Assembly (NCBI RefSeq): GCF_000378205.1 | Contig: NZ_KB899411.1 | Span: 124,001 to 188,000, forward strand | Reading direction: 5' to 3' | Source: Sediminispirochaeta bajacaliforniensis DSM 16054 | Lineage (GTDB): Bacteria > Spirochaetota > Spirochaetia > DSM-16054 > Sediminispirochaetaceae | Length of the DNA: 64,000 bases | In this document: positions 35,931-45,005 of the stretch, one piece after another | How the letters are laid out: the number at the start of each line of letters is the position of its first letter | How positions within the stretch are numbered: the stretch's first letter is position 1 | Notes under the pieces: model-generated | Databases searched by the model: none | Seen by the model: the letters and a program-made list of their open reading frames with translations, nothing else | What the model was told of the DNA's origin: nothing | Program-made: the position numbers and the translations under genes

Positions 35931-37417
35931 GATAAAAGCTCCTCTACGACCCTTGCCATTTCATCTTTTTTGCAGGTTTCAGGATGACGAATAGGACGAT
36001 CCGCGATTCCTCTGATCGGAGCAGGAATATCAAGACAGCACCGCTCCGCAAGGAGGTCAATCAATTCAAAATCGCTCTTTCCCTCCACGGGAACACCGAC
36101 CGCATCGGCAACACTCCTGCTGAACTTAAAGGGACTTGCCGTCGAGGCAAGAAGCACCGGCCGGTCGTCCCCGGTTTCCCGCAGAAAATCCTGATAGACC
36201 CGATATCCGACAGCGGTGTGGGTATCCACCACATAACCATATGTACGATATAGCTCTTCGATTGCCGATACTGTTGACGTATCGTCGGCAAAGCCCCCAT
36301 AAAAATCGTCCATGTTTTTCATCATTGTCCGATCGATCTCATAAACGCCGTCATTTTTTAGGTCGCTCATAAGGGAGACAACCTTTGCCGGGTCCCGGTC
36401 GGCCAGCTCGTAAAGAAATCGTTCAAGATTGCTGGAGATGAGAATATCCATGGAGGGACTGATGGTGGGAGAAAATCTCCGATCCAGGCTATAGCGCCCG
36501 GTCCGTATAAAATCGGTAAGAACGTTGTTACTATTTGAGGCACAGATAAAGCGCCCCACAGGCAGCCCCATGTGACGGGCATACCAGGCTGCAAGGATAT
36601 TGCCGAAATTGCCGGTCGGCACGACAACATGTACTTTTTCCCCCGGCCGAATTGTATTTCGTCGTACAAGTTCAAGATAGCCGTTGATATAGTACACAAT
36701 CTGCGGAAGCAGTCTCCCCGGATTGATGGAATTGGCGGAGGAAAAGCGGTAGCCCCTTCGGGCGATTCGTTCCCGTATCTCGCCATCGGCAAAAATCGCC
36801 TTGACGCCGTTCTGGGCATCATCAAAATTACCGGTAATCCCAACAACATGGGTATTGGCCCCTTCCTGGGTCGTCATTTGACGTTTCTGGACCTCACTGA
36901 CCCCATCGGTGGGATAAAACACCACGATCTGCGTTCCCGGAACATCCGCAAAGCCTTCAAGGGCAGCCTTTCCCGTATCACCGCTGGTGGCGGTAAGGAT
37001 CACGATGGTGTCATCGATCCCGAGCTTTCCGGCGGCGGTGGTGAGAATATGAGGGAGAATAGAGAGGGCCATATCCTTAAAGGCCAGGGTCGGTCCATGG
37101 TAGAGCTCGATAAAGTGAACATTCCCACAGCTATGTATCGGTGCCACCCCAGGGTGACGAAAGCCCGAGCCATAGGCCCGATGGACGCAGGAGGAGAGTT
37201 CCTCTTTCGAAAAATCGGTAATCAGAAGGGAAAGGACCTTCTCCGCAAGTTCCTCATAATCAAGAGCAGCAAGCTGCGGATCGGTGATATTGAGGGTTGG
37301 AAAAGAAGAGGGAACATAGAGGCCGCCGTCGGGAGCAATACCCCGTACAACGGCCTGTGAAAAGGGAATTGCCTCACGTGCGGCGTCCCTTGTGCTGTGA
37401 TAGGTAATCTCTGCCAT
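35927..37417 (-). CDS. thrC: Threonine synthase
   Basis: A 496-aa PLP enzyme converting O-phosphohomoserine to threonine. The PLP lysine is K114 in HGPTLAFKDMALS. The phosphate cradle and cofactor motifs are ILTATSGDTGKAALEGF and VPTGNFGNILAAWYAR. The N-terminal long-form domain (ITYHSTRDAAREAIPFSQAVVRGIAPDGGLYVP spans residues 4-36) is present. It overlaps the downstream aPGAM-like gene by 4 bp and follows a histidine kinase gene by 21 bp. Confidence 0.94.
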   Translation of the reverse strand: MAEITYHSTRDAAREAIPFSQAVVRGIAPDGGLYVPSSFPTLNITDPQLAALDYEELAEKVLSLLITDFSKEELSSCVHRAYGSGFRHPGVAPIHSCGNVHFIELYHGPTLAFKDMALSILPHILTTAAGKLGIDDTIVILTATSGDTGKAALEGFADVPGTQIVVFYPTDGVSEVQKRQMTTQEGANTHVVGITGNFDDAQNGVKAIFADGEIRERIARRGYRFSSANSINPGRLLPQIVYYINGYLELVRRNTIRPGEKVHVVVPTGNFGNILAAWYARHMGLPVGRFICASNSNNVLTDFIRTGRYSLDRRFSPTISPSMDILISSNLERFLYELADRDPAKVVSLMSDLKNDGVYEIDRTMMKNMDDFYGGFADDTSTVSAIEELYRTYGYVVDTHTAVGYRVYQDFLRETGDDRPVLLASTASPFKFSRSVADAVGVPVEGKSDFELIDLLAERCCLDIPAPIRGIADRPIRHPETCKKDEMARVVEELLS

Positions 37418-37438
37418 ATCTGCATGATAGAGGAAGGA

Positions 37439-39004
37439 TTATCCCTGTTCAAGCGGGAGAGAGGGCGTAAGTTGCTGAAAGGTGAGGTGCCAAGCAGTCC
37501 CTGTGGGGCTAAGCCGTTCCAGAACAATATCGCCCGACAACTGCCGGACCATCAACCGCACCATTTCCAGTCCGAATCCCCCGCCCCGCTGAGCACTGAT
37601 TCCTTCGCGTATGCCCGAACCATCATCCTGAACAATAATCCGCAGCCCCCGATCAGGGTTTAGGCGCTTCACACGAATCATGATAACGCCCTTTGGCGTC
37701 ACACGGTAGGCATGCTTGATTGCATTGGTCACCAATTCGTTCACCATAATCCCTATGGGAAAAATCTTGGGAATATTCAGATAGATGGTTTCGATATCGA
37801 CCTCGATTTTCAAATCCCCGGGAGGGAGCAGATTACGCTTGATCTCGAAAAGAAGCTCTCCAAGATAGTCATGGAGAGCGGAGCGATCATACCGATCGGT
37901 CCGGTAAAGCCTGTCATAGAGCAGCTGCATGCCGTTCACCCTTCCCTTGAGCTCCTGAAGAGCCTCGACCGCTTCGCTATTGTGCAATTCGGCACTCTGC
38001 AGAGAAATAAGGGAAGCAATGAGGCTCATATTGTTTTTTACCCTATGATGAACCTCACGAAGTAAAAGCTCTTTCTCCGACAACAGCTCACGAATTTGAC
38101 GTTCGGCACTCTTTCTATCGGTGATATTCTGAATGATCCCGAAAAGCATATGATATTCGCGGTCATATTCCGCCTTCGAATGGACATCGAGGATCTCTCC
38201 GCTGCCGGAGCGGAGGCGAAATTCCACATCGTAGGGCACACCATTCTCGACGAGTTCTTTCAGAGCCTTATCAAGGAGCGGACGATACTCAGGCAGGGGA
38301 GCTGATTGGACCTCTTCCAGGGTCAAAAAGCCATCCGCCACTCCGTAAATCTTACGCGTTTCTTCCGATCCGTCGGCCAATCCCGACTTCAAGTCGATTT
38401 CCCAGTGGCCGATTTCTCCAATCTCCTGGGCTCGAGTAAAAAATCGCCGATGCCGCTCCAGCTCCTGCCGAAGCAGAACTTGGGGGGTGATATCGGTATG
38501 GGTACCAACCATTCGCAGGGGCTTTCCTTCCCGATCACGCTCAACAACCTTACCGCGGTCGAGAATCCAGCACCAGCTCCCGTCTTTTTTCCGCAGGCGG
38601 TGCTGATTTCGATAGGAAGGAGTTCGCCCTTCTATCTGGTCCCAGAGATCCTTTTCTGCCTGAGCAATATCATCGGGATGGACCCGGGAGTACCATTCTT
38701 CATAACGATTGGAAATTTCATCATCACGATAACCGATCATCAGTTTCCAGGAAGGAGAAAAAAAGACCCGCCCCGATGGTATATGCCAATCCCAGACACC
38801 GTCTCCCGCACTCTCCAGGGCATTGCGCCAAAGCAACTCCACATCCCGTAACGAGTGTAATTGGAAGAGAAGCTTTTTCAGCAGTTGCTTATCCATCACA
38901 ACATTGGAAGAGGAAGGATCTTCTTCTAAAAATTTCTCCGCTTCATCGAAGCAATCCTCCCATTCGTCTTCACCGGGAACAGGAAGAACGGGTTCGACAG
39001 CCAT
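37439..39004 (-). CDS. PAS-domain sensor histidine kinase (HisKA_2 type)
   Basis: A 521-aa soluble kinase with no membrane segment. Two PAS/PAC domains (about 65-180 with DGVWDWHIPSGRVFFSPSWK, and 195-300 with GHWEIDLKSGLADGSEETRKIYG). The phosphoacceptor is H319 in LREVHHRVKNNMSLIASL. The HATPase_c domain has the N-box NELVTNAIKHA, DDGSGI and GGGFGLEMV. This type commonly phosphorylates a separate receiver, but none is adjacent. It lies just upstream of thrC on the same strand; a functional link is doubtful. Confidence 0.9.
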   Translation of the reverse strand: MAVEPVLPVPGEDEWEDCFDEAEKFLEEDPSSSNVVMDKQLLKKLLFQLHSLRDVELLWRNALESAGDGVWDWHIPSGRVFFSPSWKLMIGYRDDEISNRYEEWYSRVHPDDIAQAEKDLWDQIEGRTPSYRNQHRLRKKDGSWCWILDRGKVVERDREGKPLRMVGTHTDITPQVLLRQELERHRRFFTRAQEIGEIGHWEIDLKSGLADGSEETRKIYGVADGFLTLEEVQSAPLPEYRPLLDKALKELVENGVPYDVEFRLRSGSGEILDVHSKAEYDREYHMLFGIIQNITDRKSAERQIRELLSEKELLLREVHHRVKNNMSLIASLISLQSAELHNSEAVEALQELKGRVNGMQLLYDRLYRTDRYDRSALHDYLGELLFEIKRNLLPPGDLKIEVDIETIYLNIPKIFPIGIMVNELVTNAIKHAYRVTPKGVIMIRVKRLNPDRGLRIIVQDDGSGIREGISAQRGGGFGLEMVRLMVRQLSGDIVLERLSPTGTAWHLTFQQLTPSLPLEQG

Positions 39005-39032
39005 AGACCACTCCCCTTGAGAGCTTGGATTT

Positions 39033-39314
39033 CTACTCCTGTACCAGTTGGCTAGAAGCTTTTTCTATCCGGCGGTTACGAAAGTAAAGCATGGCATCAA
39101 CAGCTACCAGACAAAAATTAAGTGCATAAAGGAAGATTACCGGATCGTAATTGTAAAAAAGCTTATGAATTATTCCCGCCACATAGCCGGTCAGGATAAC
39201 AAAGAGAAAGCCGATGCTTTTCCCTCCGGTACTTTTCGAACGCCAACTTTTTTGTATTGAAACGGGCCAGGCGGCACCAAAACAGAGCAGCATAATAATT
39301 TCAAAAGGACTCAT
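39033..39314 (-). CDS. Small three-helix membrane protein, PQ-loop/SemiSWEET-like
   Basis: A 93-aa protein with three hydrophobic helices and a P..SIQKSWRSKSTGGKSIGFLF segment resembling the PQ-loop of SemiSWEET sugar transporters. The conserved PQ is not exact. The frame is clean, starting at ATG 39314, and it is 28 bp upstream of the histidine kinase gene. Transport of a small metabolite is possible but unproven. Confidence 0.6.
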   Translation of the reverse strand: MSPFEIIMLLCFGAAWPVSIQKSWRSKSTGGKSIGFLFVILTGYVAGIIHKLFYNYDPVIFLYALNFCLVAVDAMLYFRNRRIEKASSQLVQE

Positions 39315-39470
39315 TCAAGTAAAACCCTCCAGAGCATCCTATCGGCTCCCGGGGAGGCGGTCAAGAGAGGCATAGGCCCTGCGTTGAAGACCGAGCCTTA
39401 GGCAGCGAGAGACCTGAGACTCTTCTTAACTCGCTTTCCTCTTCGAGGTAAAAAGGTTATATTTTCACTT

Positions 39471-41048
39471 ATGAATATGGGAAAAAAGACACAGGAAGAA
39501 CAATCATGCGACTTCGAACGAGAGGGGTGGAAATTTGAGCGGAGGCTCATGCTGGAGTTGATCGATTCCAGCCAGAACCTGGTCGAATCGTCTCTTTCGT
39601 CCTACAAAACGGGTATGATGCAGGACCTTGAGCAGGTATCTGAAATCCTCGATAAGATGGTTTCGGGGGTCGGAGAGGTGGCCGATGCGGCAGACACGCT
39701 ACTCTCGGCGGTCACCGCTCAAAAAGGACATTTGGATAGTATTGCCGCAGGGCAGACAAGTATCGATAAAAATAGTCAGTCGGGGGTCGAGGCGATGGAA
39801 GAATTTTCCCTTTCTATCGAAAACCTCGGAGAATTATCCTCACTTTTAAAGGCCATGATAGCCGATAACCACGATATAGCCGAACAGCTTCACCTATTGA
39901 GCATCAACGGGTCGATCGAGGCAGCACGAGCGGGCACAGTGGTCGGAGCCCCTTTTAAGGTTGTGGCTCAGGAGATTAGTAATCTATCCACGAAGGCGGG
40001 AGAGATTATTTCCCGACAGGAAGATTCGGTCAATCATATCGGCGAGGTGATAGAAAGCCTTACTTCCGGTAATAAAGAGATCGTCGACCGAATAAAAAGC
40101 AACGGGGCCACCATTGCAGAGGCTGCTGCATCGATCCAGAACATAAACAACGAAATGGGGCAGATTGCCTCCGGTGCAGAAGAGCTTTCGGCCATTTCCC
40201 ATCAATTCTCAGCGGCAATAAGTCAGATGCAGCAAGCGGTCGAACGGCTGCAGGAAAATGCAAATGGATTTTTTCTCTCACTCCAAAATGAATTCGATTT
40301 TAACAAGACCGTTACTTCAATCTTCACCAAACTGATCACACGGCCGGAAGAGACCACAAATATGGAAGAGATGGCGAAGTGGATCATCGATACCATCTAC
40401 AACCATTTTCGGGATGAGCAGGGTAACCATACCCTCGCCCTTGCCCGCTTGTTCGTCGCCCTCCCCGAAGAAAAGCTCGATTCGACGGCTGCCCAAGCAA
40501 TCAGAAACAAACAAAGCGCTTCCGGCCGCTATCTTTGTCTAATGGCGACAAAGGGCAGCGAAGCGGCGTGGAACGAGAGGACCAGATCGGTACATCACAA
40601 GGCAATTTCCCTTCCGAGATCACAGCAAGAGTTGGAGATTATGCCTATGCTGGCCGAGATGTTCAGGAACATGAAGGTTGATTATCAGAGAATCATATCG
40701 CCTATAATAAACGACGATTTCAGTGCCGCCTCTTTGACCGACGGCTATATGCTTGTAGAGGAAACCGTCGGCTCCCGCTTCATCCCTGCCCAGGATGATT
40801 TCATCAAACCCTACGGTATTGCAAGTGAGCTTGGATATGGAGGGATTCTTCCTTCGGGAGCGATCTTTACCTGCTTTCTCTTTTCGAAGAGCCCCATTTC
40901 TCATCACATGGCCGACGGACTCAGACTGCTGAGCAGCGCCATTCAGCAGGCACTGCTTCCCTTCGATCTCAAGGGCCTCTACTGGGAAGAGCAAGGGGTG
41001 GTGCCTGAGTTAGTCACCACAGCAGCCGCAAAAGGGGCAATCGGTTAA
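39471..41048 (+). CDS. Soluble MCP-like signalling protein with C-terminal GAF-like domain
   Basis: A 525-aa protein without membrane segments. The N-terminal half is a long coiled coil with an MCP signalling hairpin tip around residues 137-170 (LHLLSINGSIEAARAG, KVVAQEISNLSTKAGEI), matching the canonical NxxIEAARAGE consensus imperfectly. The C-terminal half (about 285-510) is an alpha/beta domain, possibly GAF-like (LALARLFVALPEE, YMLVEETVGSRFIP, GILPSGAIFTCFLFSKSPIS). The usual MCP order is sensor first; here the putative sensor is last. No clear ribosome site precedes ATG 39471, and ATG 39477 is an alternative start. Confidence 0.7.
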   Translation: MNMGKKTQEEQSCDFEREGWKFERRLMLELIDSSQNLVESSLSSYKTGMMQDLEQVSEILDKMVSGVGEVADAADTLLSAVTAQKGHLDSIAAGQTSIDKNSQSGVEAMEEFSLSIENLGELSSLLKAMIADNHDIAEQLHLLSINGSIEAARAGTVVGAPFKVVAQEISNLSTKAGEIISRQEDSVNHIGEVIESLTSGNKEIVDRIKSNGATIAEAAASIQNINNEMGQIASGAEELSAISHQFSAAISQMQQAVERLQENANGFFLSLQNEFDFNKTVTSIFTKLITRPEETTNMEEMAKWIIDTIYNHFRDEQGNHTLALARLFVALPEEKLDSTAAQAIRNKQSASGRYLCLMATKGSEAAWNERTRSVHHKAISLPRSQQELEIMPMLAEMFRNMKVDYQRIISPIINDDFSAASLTDGYMLVEETVGSRFIPAQDDFIKPYGIASELGYGGILPSGAIFTCFLFSKSPISHHMADGLRLLSSAIQQALLPFDLKGLYWEEQGVVPELVTTAAAKGAIG

Positions 41049-42220
41049 AGAGCCTTTCGGCAACGGTCGTAAAAGGCCTCGATTCCTTTAGGGTTTGAAC
41101 CGATACCCTGCCACATCGGGGCCTTCCCTCCTCCTTTACCGTCAATGGCAGAAAGCAGCTCTTTTCGTAATTCGTTAAAGGGAAAGTCGAGACCTCCGAG
41201 AGCGGCAACAAGCCACTGCACACCGCTCTCTGTCCTGTTTGTTAATGCAACGAGCAGAGGTTTTTCTTCGGGAAGAGCATCGGCAACATTCCTGAGAAAA
41301 TCTTTTTCCTGTCCGGCAAAGGAGCGTGAAAGAAAAGAAGCATTTGCCGCCTGCTCGGACAAATTTCGGGCCTCTGCGGCGGCTTGTTCGCGGCGAAGCG
41401 ATTCGATAGTGACCTTTAAACGTTGCTGTTCGGCAATAAGCTGCCTGCTCCGTTCTTCCAGCCCATCACTCTTTACCGAATTGAGCTCACACAGACGAGT
41501 GACCAGCTCCATTTTTTCCCCATAATCACGAAATGCACGACCACCGGCCTTCCACTGGATTCTCATATGGCCGCGGATTCGCTCGACGCCGCAGCGCCGA
41601 ATCAGAAGGACCTCACCGGTCTTACTGCAATGGACACCGCCGCAGGCAACGGCATCGTAGTTGCCAAGCCTGACGATCCTGATATGGCCGAAGACCTTTG
41701 GGGTCCTGCGGAGATCAAAAGAGGCCACCTTTTCATCATCGGTCCAGAAGGTCTCTATGGACAGATTCCGGCACACGAGCTCCTGTGCAAAAAAGTCCAC
41801 CTTTTCGAGAACCCCTTCATCGATCTCTTCCCGATCGACTTCGATGGTAAGAACATCTTCGCCGAGGTGCACGGCAAGGGTGTTTATACCGAATTCACGA
41901 TAGAGAACCGCTGATAAAATATGCTGGGCGGTGTGTTGCTGCATATAGTCGAAACGGTGGTTCCAATCAAGCCGACACAGAACCGGTCCCTCGGCAGGAC
42001 GATTCTGAAGAAGGTGAACAACATCGCTTCCCACCTTCTTCACGTCAAGGAGGGGCTGCTCTCCGATCCAGCCGGTATCAGAAGGCTGCCCGCCGCCCTC
42101 GGGGTAGAATTGGGTTTTATCAAGGAGGACCTCGTATCCCTTGTCGGTTTTTGAGGAGGAAAGCACCGCTGCCTTAAATTCACTTTGATATTGGTTTTGG
42201 TAGTAAAGTTTCTCAGTCAT
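41045..42220 (-). CDS. AlaX-like alanyl-tRNA editing hydrolase with DHHA1 domain
   Basis: A 391-aa stand-alone relative of the AlaRS editing half, clearing mischarged tRNA-Ala. The zinc-site motifs are HTAQHILSAV and CGGVHC. A coiled-coil linker (SRQLIAEQQRLKVTIESLRRE) leads to a DHHA1 C-terminal domain with GKGGGKAPMWQGIGSNP. I start at ATG 42220 (MTEKLYYQNQYQSEF), inside the 3' end of the MobA-like gene with 8 bp overlap; the frame is open further upstream but reads through mobA. The stop overlaps the convergent MCP-like gene by 4 bp. Confidence 0.85.
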   Translation of the reverse strand: MTEKLYYQNQYQSEFKAAVLSSSKTDKGYEVLLDKTQFYPEGGGQPSDTGWIGEQPLLDVKKVGSDVVHLLQNRPAEGPVLCRLDWNHRFDYMQQHTAQHILSAVLYREFGINTLAVHLGEDVLTIEVDREEIDEGVLEKVDFFAQELVCRNLSIETFWTDDEKVASFDLRRTPKVFGHIRIVRLGNYDAVACGGVHCSKTGEVLLIRRCGVERIRGHMRIQWKAGGRAFRDYGEKMELVTRLCELNSVKSDGLEERSRQLIAEQQRLKVTIESLRREQAAAEARNLSEQAANASFLSRSFAGQEKDFLRNVADALPEEKPLLVALTNRTESGVQWLVAALGGLDFPFNELRKELLSAIDGKGGGKAPMWQGIGSNPKGIEAFYDRCRKAL

Positions 42221-42812
42221 GGGAAGATAGTAGCATAATCTTCGCCTCGGACAAAGACGCCGGGGTGTTGATATTCCAAAGTAAGGGAGCATTAAAGCCC
42301 GCATCGGAAAGTGCTTCTTCATCAATCTCCACCCTCGGCATATCGGTAATAACCGAAGAGAGGCGATAATCTGAACGCGCAAAGGCCTCTTCCCATCGGG
42401 ATAAAAGCCCGCGGGGGTAGAGTGCAGGAAAGGGCTGAAGCCTGTCTTCGATCCGAAAAAACACCGACTTGCCGGCCTGCCTTCGTTCGAACAGGAGATC
42501 AAGCATTGAGGGAGAGGCAAGGATGGTATCACAGGAAAGGAGAAGAAGCCAGGAGTCCACAAAGGGGGTCACGGTGATGATGCCGCTTATGGGCGTAAGG
42601 TCTTTACTTCTATCATGCAGCACCGTAACGCCATGGTCCTGCAGCGTTTGCCCCTTGGTCACCAAAAATAGGCGATCGGAATATCGGCGAGCATAAGAGA
42701 GGGCCCATTCAACCAGGCTCTTTTCTCCAAACATCACCTCACATTTGTTGCGCCCGAAACGTCTGCTCCGGCCTCCCGCCAATACAGCGGCAATCAGACC
42801 CGAAGAATACAT
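42213..42812 (-). CDS. Molybdenum cofactor guanylyltransferase-like nucleotidyltransferase (MobA type)
   Basis: A 199-aa protein of the NTP_transf_3 family. The signature is AAVLAGGRSRRFGRNKCEV, with LLLLSCDTILAS as the metal motif and LWNINTPASLSEA at the C-terminal end. It starts one base into the stop codon of the PfkB gene (TAATG) and overlaps AlaX by 8 bp. No other molybdopterin genes are visible in the window, so GTP-Mo cofactor transfer is a family-level inference. Related CTP:nucleotide transferases are possible. Confidence 0.78.
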   Translation of the reverse strand: MYSSGLIAAVLAGGRSRRFGRNKCEVMFGEKSLVEWALSYARRYSDRLFLVTKGQTLQDHGVTVLHDRSKDLTPISGIITVTPFVDSWLLLLSCDTILASPSMLDLLFERRQAGKSVFFRIEDRLQPFPALYPRGLLSRWEEAFARSDYRLSSVITDMPRVEIDEEALSDAGFNAPLLWNINTPASLSEAKIMLLSSHD

Positions 42813-43735
42813 TATGGAAGGATAGAACCAGGTCGCAGTAGCTCGGCATTTCTCGATGCCAGTTCATGGCCGAGGACCACACCGGAAGCAAGGGATTCCC
42901 CTGCGAGAAGAGAGAGGGCAAGCCCTGCGGTAAAAGCATCTCCGCAGCCAATGGTATTAAGAGCCTCGACAGGATGGGCTGGAACCATGGTTCGCTTTCC
43001 TTCTTTCAGAAAGAGCGTCTCGCGAGCGCCTCTGGAAAGGACCACCGGAGAACCGCTCTTATCAAGCCGCTCCATGATGGGCCAGGCGGCATTTACAAGC
43101 TCACGATCATCATCCTGCTCACCGATCGGCCCACTGCCGAGACGAAAGGTGGCGGCAAACTCACTCAAATTAATCTTTATCACCGACGGGTGAAAAGGCA
43201 AAGCCTTCAGAAGCATACTGCCACGAAAATCGGCAACCACCGGAATTCCATGTTCGGCAGCCTGACGGCAGAAACCTGCAAAAAGATCATCAGGGTAGCC
43301 CGGAGCAACCGACCCGGAGAGAACCAAAAGGGAACAGGAAACAAGCAATTCGGAAAAGCGCTTTTGTAAAGCGACGACTGTGGAAGCATCGACGGGAGTC
43401 GAAGGCTCAATGAACTCGGTGGCGCTGCCTTTCGATTCATCGACAATGGTCGTACAGGTACGAACCCCGCCTCCCCCGACCGTTTCGATCTCAATAGCAT
43501 CTTGTCGGCAGAGTCTTTCAAAAAGCCCACCTTCTTCGCCGCGACAATGGCTTAGGTGTAGGGAAAAGGCCTCGGAACCTTCATATTGATTGATAATTCG
43601 GGCGACATTTATCCCCTTACCAGAGGCATCCAAGCGCCCCAAACGGGCACGATTGACCTCTCCCGGACTCCAGGAAGAAAACAACAGGGTACGTTGAAGG
43701 GTTGGGTTCAGGCAAACAACGAGAATTTGTTTCAT
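42812..43735 (-). CDS. PfkB-family hexose-phosphate kinase (1-phosphofructokinase-like)
   Basis: A 307-aa ribokinase-fold kinase. It begins ILVVCLNPTLQRTLLF, a 1-phosphofructokinase/tagatose-6-P kinase start. ASGKGINVARII is the sugar-binding motif. The catalytic base and anion hole are in ALNTIGCGDAFTAGLAL. No PTS or fructose genes are adjacent; it is in an overlap operon with a PRTase (upstream) and MobA/AlaX (downstream). Substrate could be fructose-1-P, tagatose-6-P or another phosphosugar. Confidence 0.83.
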   Translation of the reverse strand: MKQILVVCLNPTLQRTLLFSSWSPGEVNRARLGRLDASGKGINVARIINQYEGSEAFSLHLSHCRGEEGGLFERLCRQDAIEIETVGGGGVRTCTTIVDESKGSATEFIEPSTPVDASTVVALQKRFSELLVSCSLLVLSGSVAPGYPDDLFAGFCRQAAEHGIPVVADFRGSMLLKALPFHPSVIKINLSEFAATFRLGSGPIGEQDDDRELVNAAWPIMERLDKSGSPVVLSRGARETLFLKEGKRTMVPAHPVEALNTIGCGDAFTAGLALSLLAGESLASGVVLGHELASRNAELLRPGSILP

Positions 43736-44259
43736 CGGACCACGGCTGCAAGGCGCTCCTGCTCATCAATATCTTCCGCGTCCCAGGGATAGCAGATCCA
43801 AACATCATCCAGAGTCTTACCACAATAGTAACGCTTTACGGCCTGAGGTATCGTACCGCTTTTCTTTTTTTGCTTGTTGTGAAGAACGGCAACCGCCATC
43901 TCACTCGGTTTTTGCTGCAGGAGCTCTCTGAGACAGTATTCGAGGGTCACCCGGGTATCGTCGACCTCATCCACGAGCAGTATCTTTTTCCCTTTCAGTT
44001 TGCTTTCTACCTCATCGATCCACTGAATCTTGCGGGGAAACTCCTTGGGCTTATTGAATTCGTCGTAATAGGAAAGTCCGACGGTCAAAATCGGCCTGTC
44101 GATGAAGGTTCGCAGCATCCTTGCGGGAATAAATCCACCGGTTCCGATTGCAACAATAATATCGGGATCGAAACCTGATTCCATGATTTGGGATGCTATA
44201 TGCTTTACAGCTTTATGAATGGTATTATAGGTAAGATAGTATTTTTCGGCTGCGGCCAT
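43732..44259 (-). CDS. Phosphoribosyltransferase (xanthine/hypoxanthine type)
   Basis: A 175-aa type I PRTase. The PRPP-binding motif is KKILLVDEVDDTRVTLEYCL, and the N-terminal IVAIGTGGFIPARML supplies the pyrophosphate loop. I start at ATG 44259 with AAGGAG 7 bp upstream; the frame is open to 44730 but would run under the divergent gene. It overlaps the PfkB gene by 4 bp. Purine salvage is likely; the base specificity is not clear. Confidence 0.82.
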   Translation of the reverse strand: MAAAEKYYLTYNTIHKAVKHIASQIMESGFDPDIIVAIGTGGFIPARMLRTFIDRPILTVGLSYYDEFNKPKEFPRKIQWIDEVESKLKGKKILLVDEVDDTRVTLEYCLRELLQQKPSEMAVAVLHNKQKKKSGTIPQAVKRYYCGKTLDDVWICYPWDAEDIDEQERLAAVVR

Positions 44260-44398
44260 TGCCTTACTCCTTGGTAAGAGGATGAGTGTCATCCTATCGG
44301 GTTCTCCCCCCTTGATGCAAGAGTCCGGGCCTTGAGTAATCACTTGCCGAAGGGGGGCGACAGGCGTTACATTACCATCATTAAGAGGAGAAAAGCGT

Positions 44399-44995
44399 AT
44401 GGCACAGATAAAATCGGCTCTGGAACTTGCTCTCGAAAACACCGCCGACATCGTAGGTGACAAAGCTGCTATCAAACGTAAGGAGCTTGAAGAGCAGGGG
44501 CGCCGTCTTGCTTCAAAATTCTTGTTTGATCTCGAAGCGACAAGCGATGAATTGGCAAAGGCGCTCAAGGAAACAAAAAAAGAAGATCGCGGTCCGGTAA
44601 AAACATCGACCATCGATGTGTTGTTAGCAAATATCACCCTGCCGAGGGAAGAGGTCGATGAAGACCTGCTGAAGCGGATAGGAGAAGGGATTGCCGTCGT
44701 CACCGGTGAGAAAAAGCAGGCTGCAAACACATTGGACCAGCTTACTCAGTTTTTCCAGCAATATCTGCAAAATCGTGAACAAATCCTCGATCACCTAAAA
44801 AGACAATATCAGCCCCAGCTGGATGCGAAGCAGGAAGCCCTCAGTCGTCAATACGGCCAAAAGGTGGCACTGCAGCCCGAGCAGGACCCGGATTTTATGC
44901 AACTTCTGAATCGCAACATCGGCCGCCTCGAAGAACAATATCAACAGGCGCTGGATCAGGCTAAAGGCGAAATCAGGCAACTGCTGAAACTGTAA
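44399..44995 (+). CDS. Conserved coiled-coil protein of unknown function
   Basis: A 198-aa, charged, Glu/Gln/Lys-rich cytoplasmic protein with no membrane or signal segment. Predicted to be nearly all helix: AAIKRKELEEQGRRLASKFLFDLEATSDELAKAL in the N-terminal third and NRNIGRLEEQYQQALDQAKGEIRQLLKL at the end. I believe similar proteins occur in other spirochaetes, but cannot check here. The start has AGAGGAG. It faces the serine protease gene convergently, 10 bp away. Confidence 0.6.
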   Translation: MAQIKSALELALENTADIVGDKAAIKRKELEEQGRRLASKFLFDLEATSDELAKALKETKKEDRGPVKTSTIDVLLANITLPREEVDEDLLKRIGEGIAVVTGEKKQAANTLDQLTQFFQQYLQNREQILDHLKRQYQPQLDAKQEALSRQYGQKVALQPEQDPDFMQLLNRNIGRLEEQYQQALDQAKGEIRQLLKL

Positions 44996-45005
44996 TTACA
45001 CTATA

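Noticed and set aside
34755-35987. 410-codon plus-strand frame opposite the aPGAM-like gene
   Set aside because: Antisense to a protein with complete aPGAM motifs, no ribosome site and no domain.
39315-39470. Small RNA or riboswitch between the PQ-loop-like gene and the MCP-like gene
   Set aside because: No convincing conserved structure or terminator is visible in these bases.
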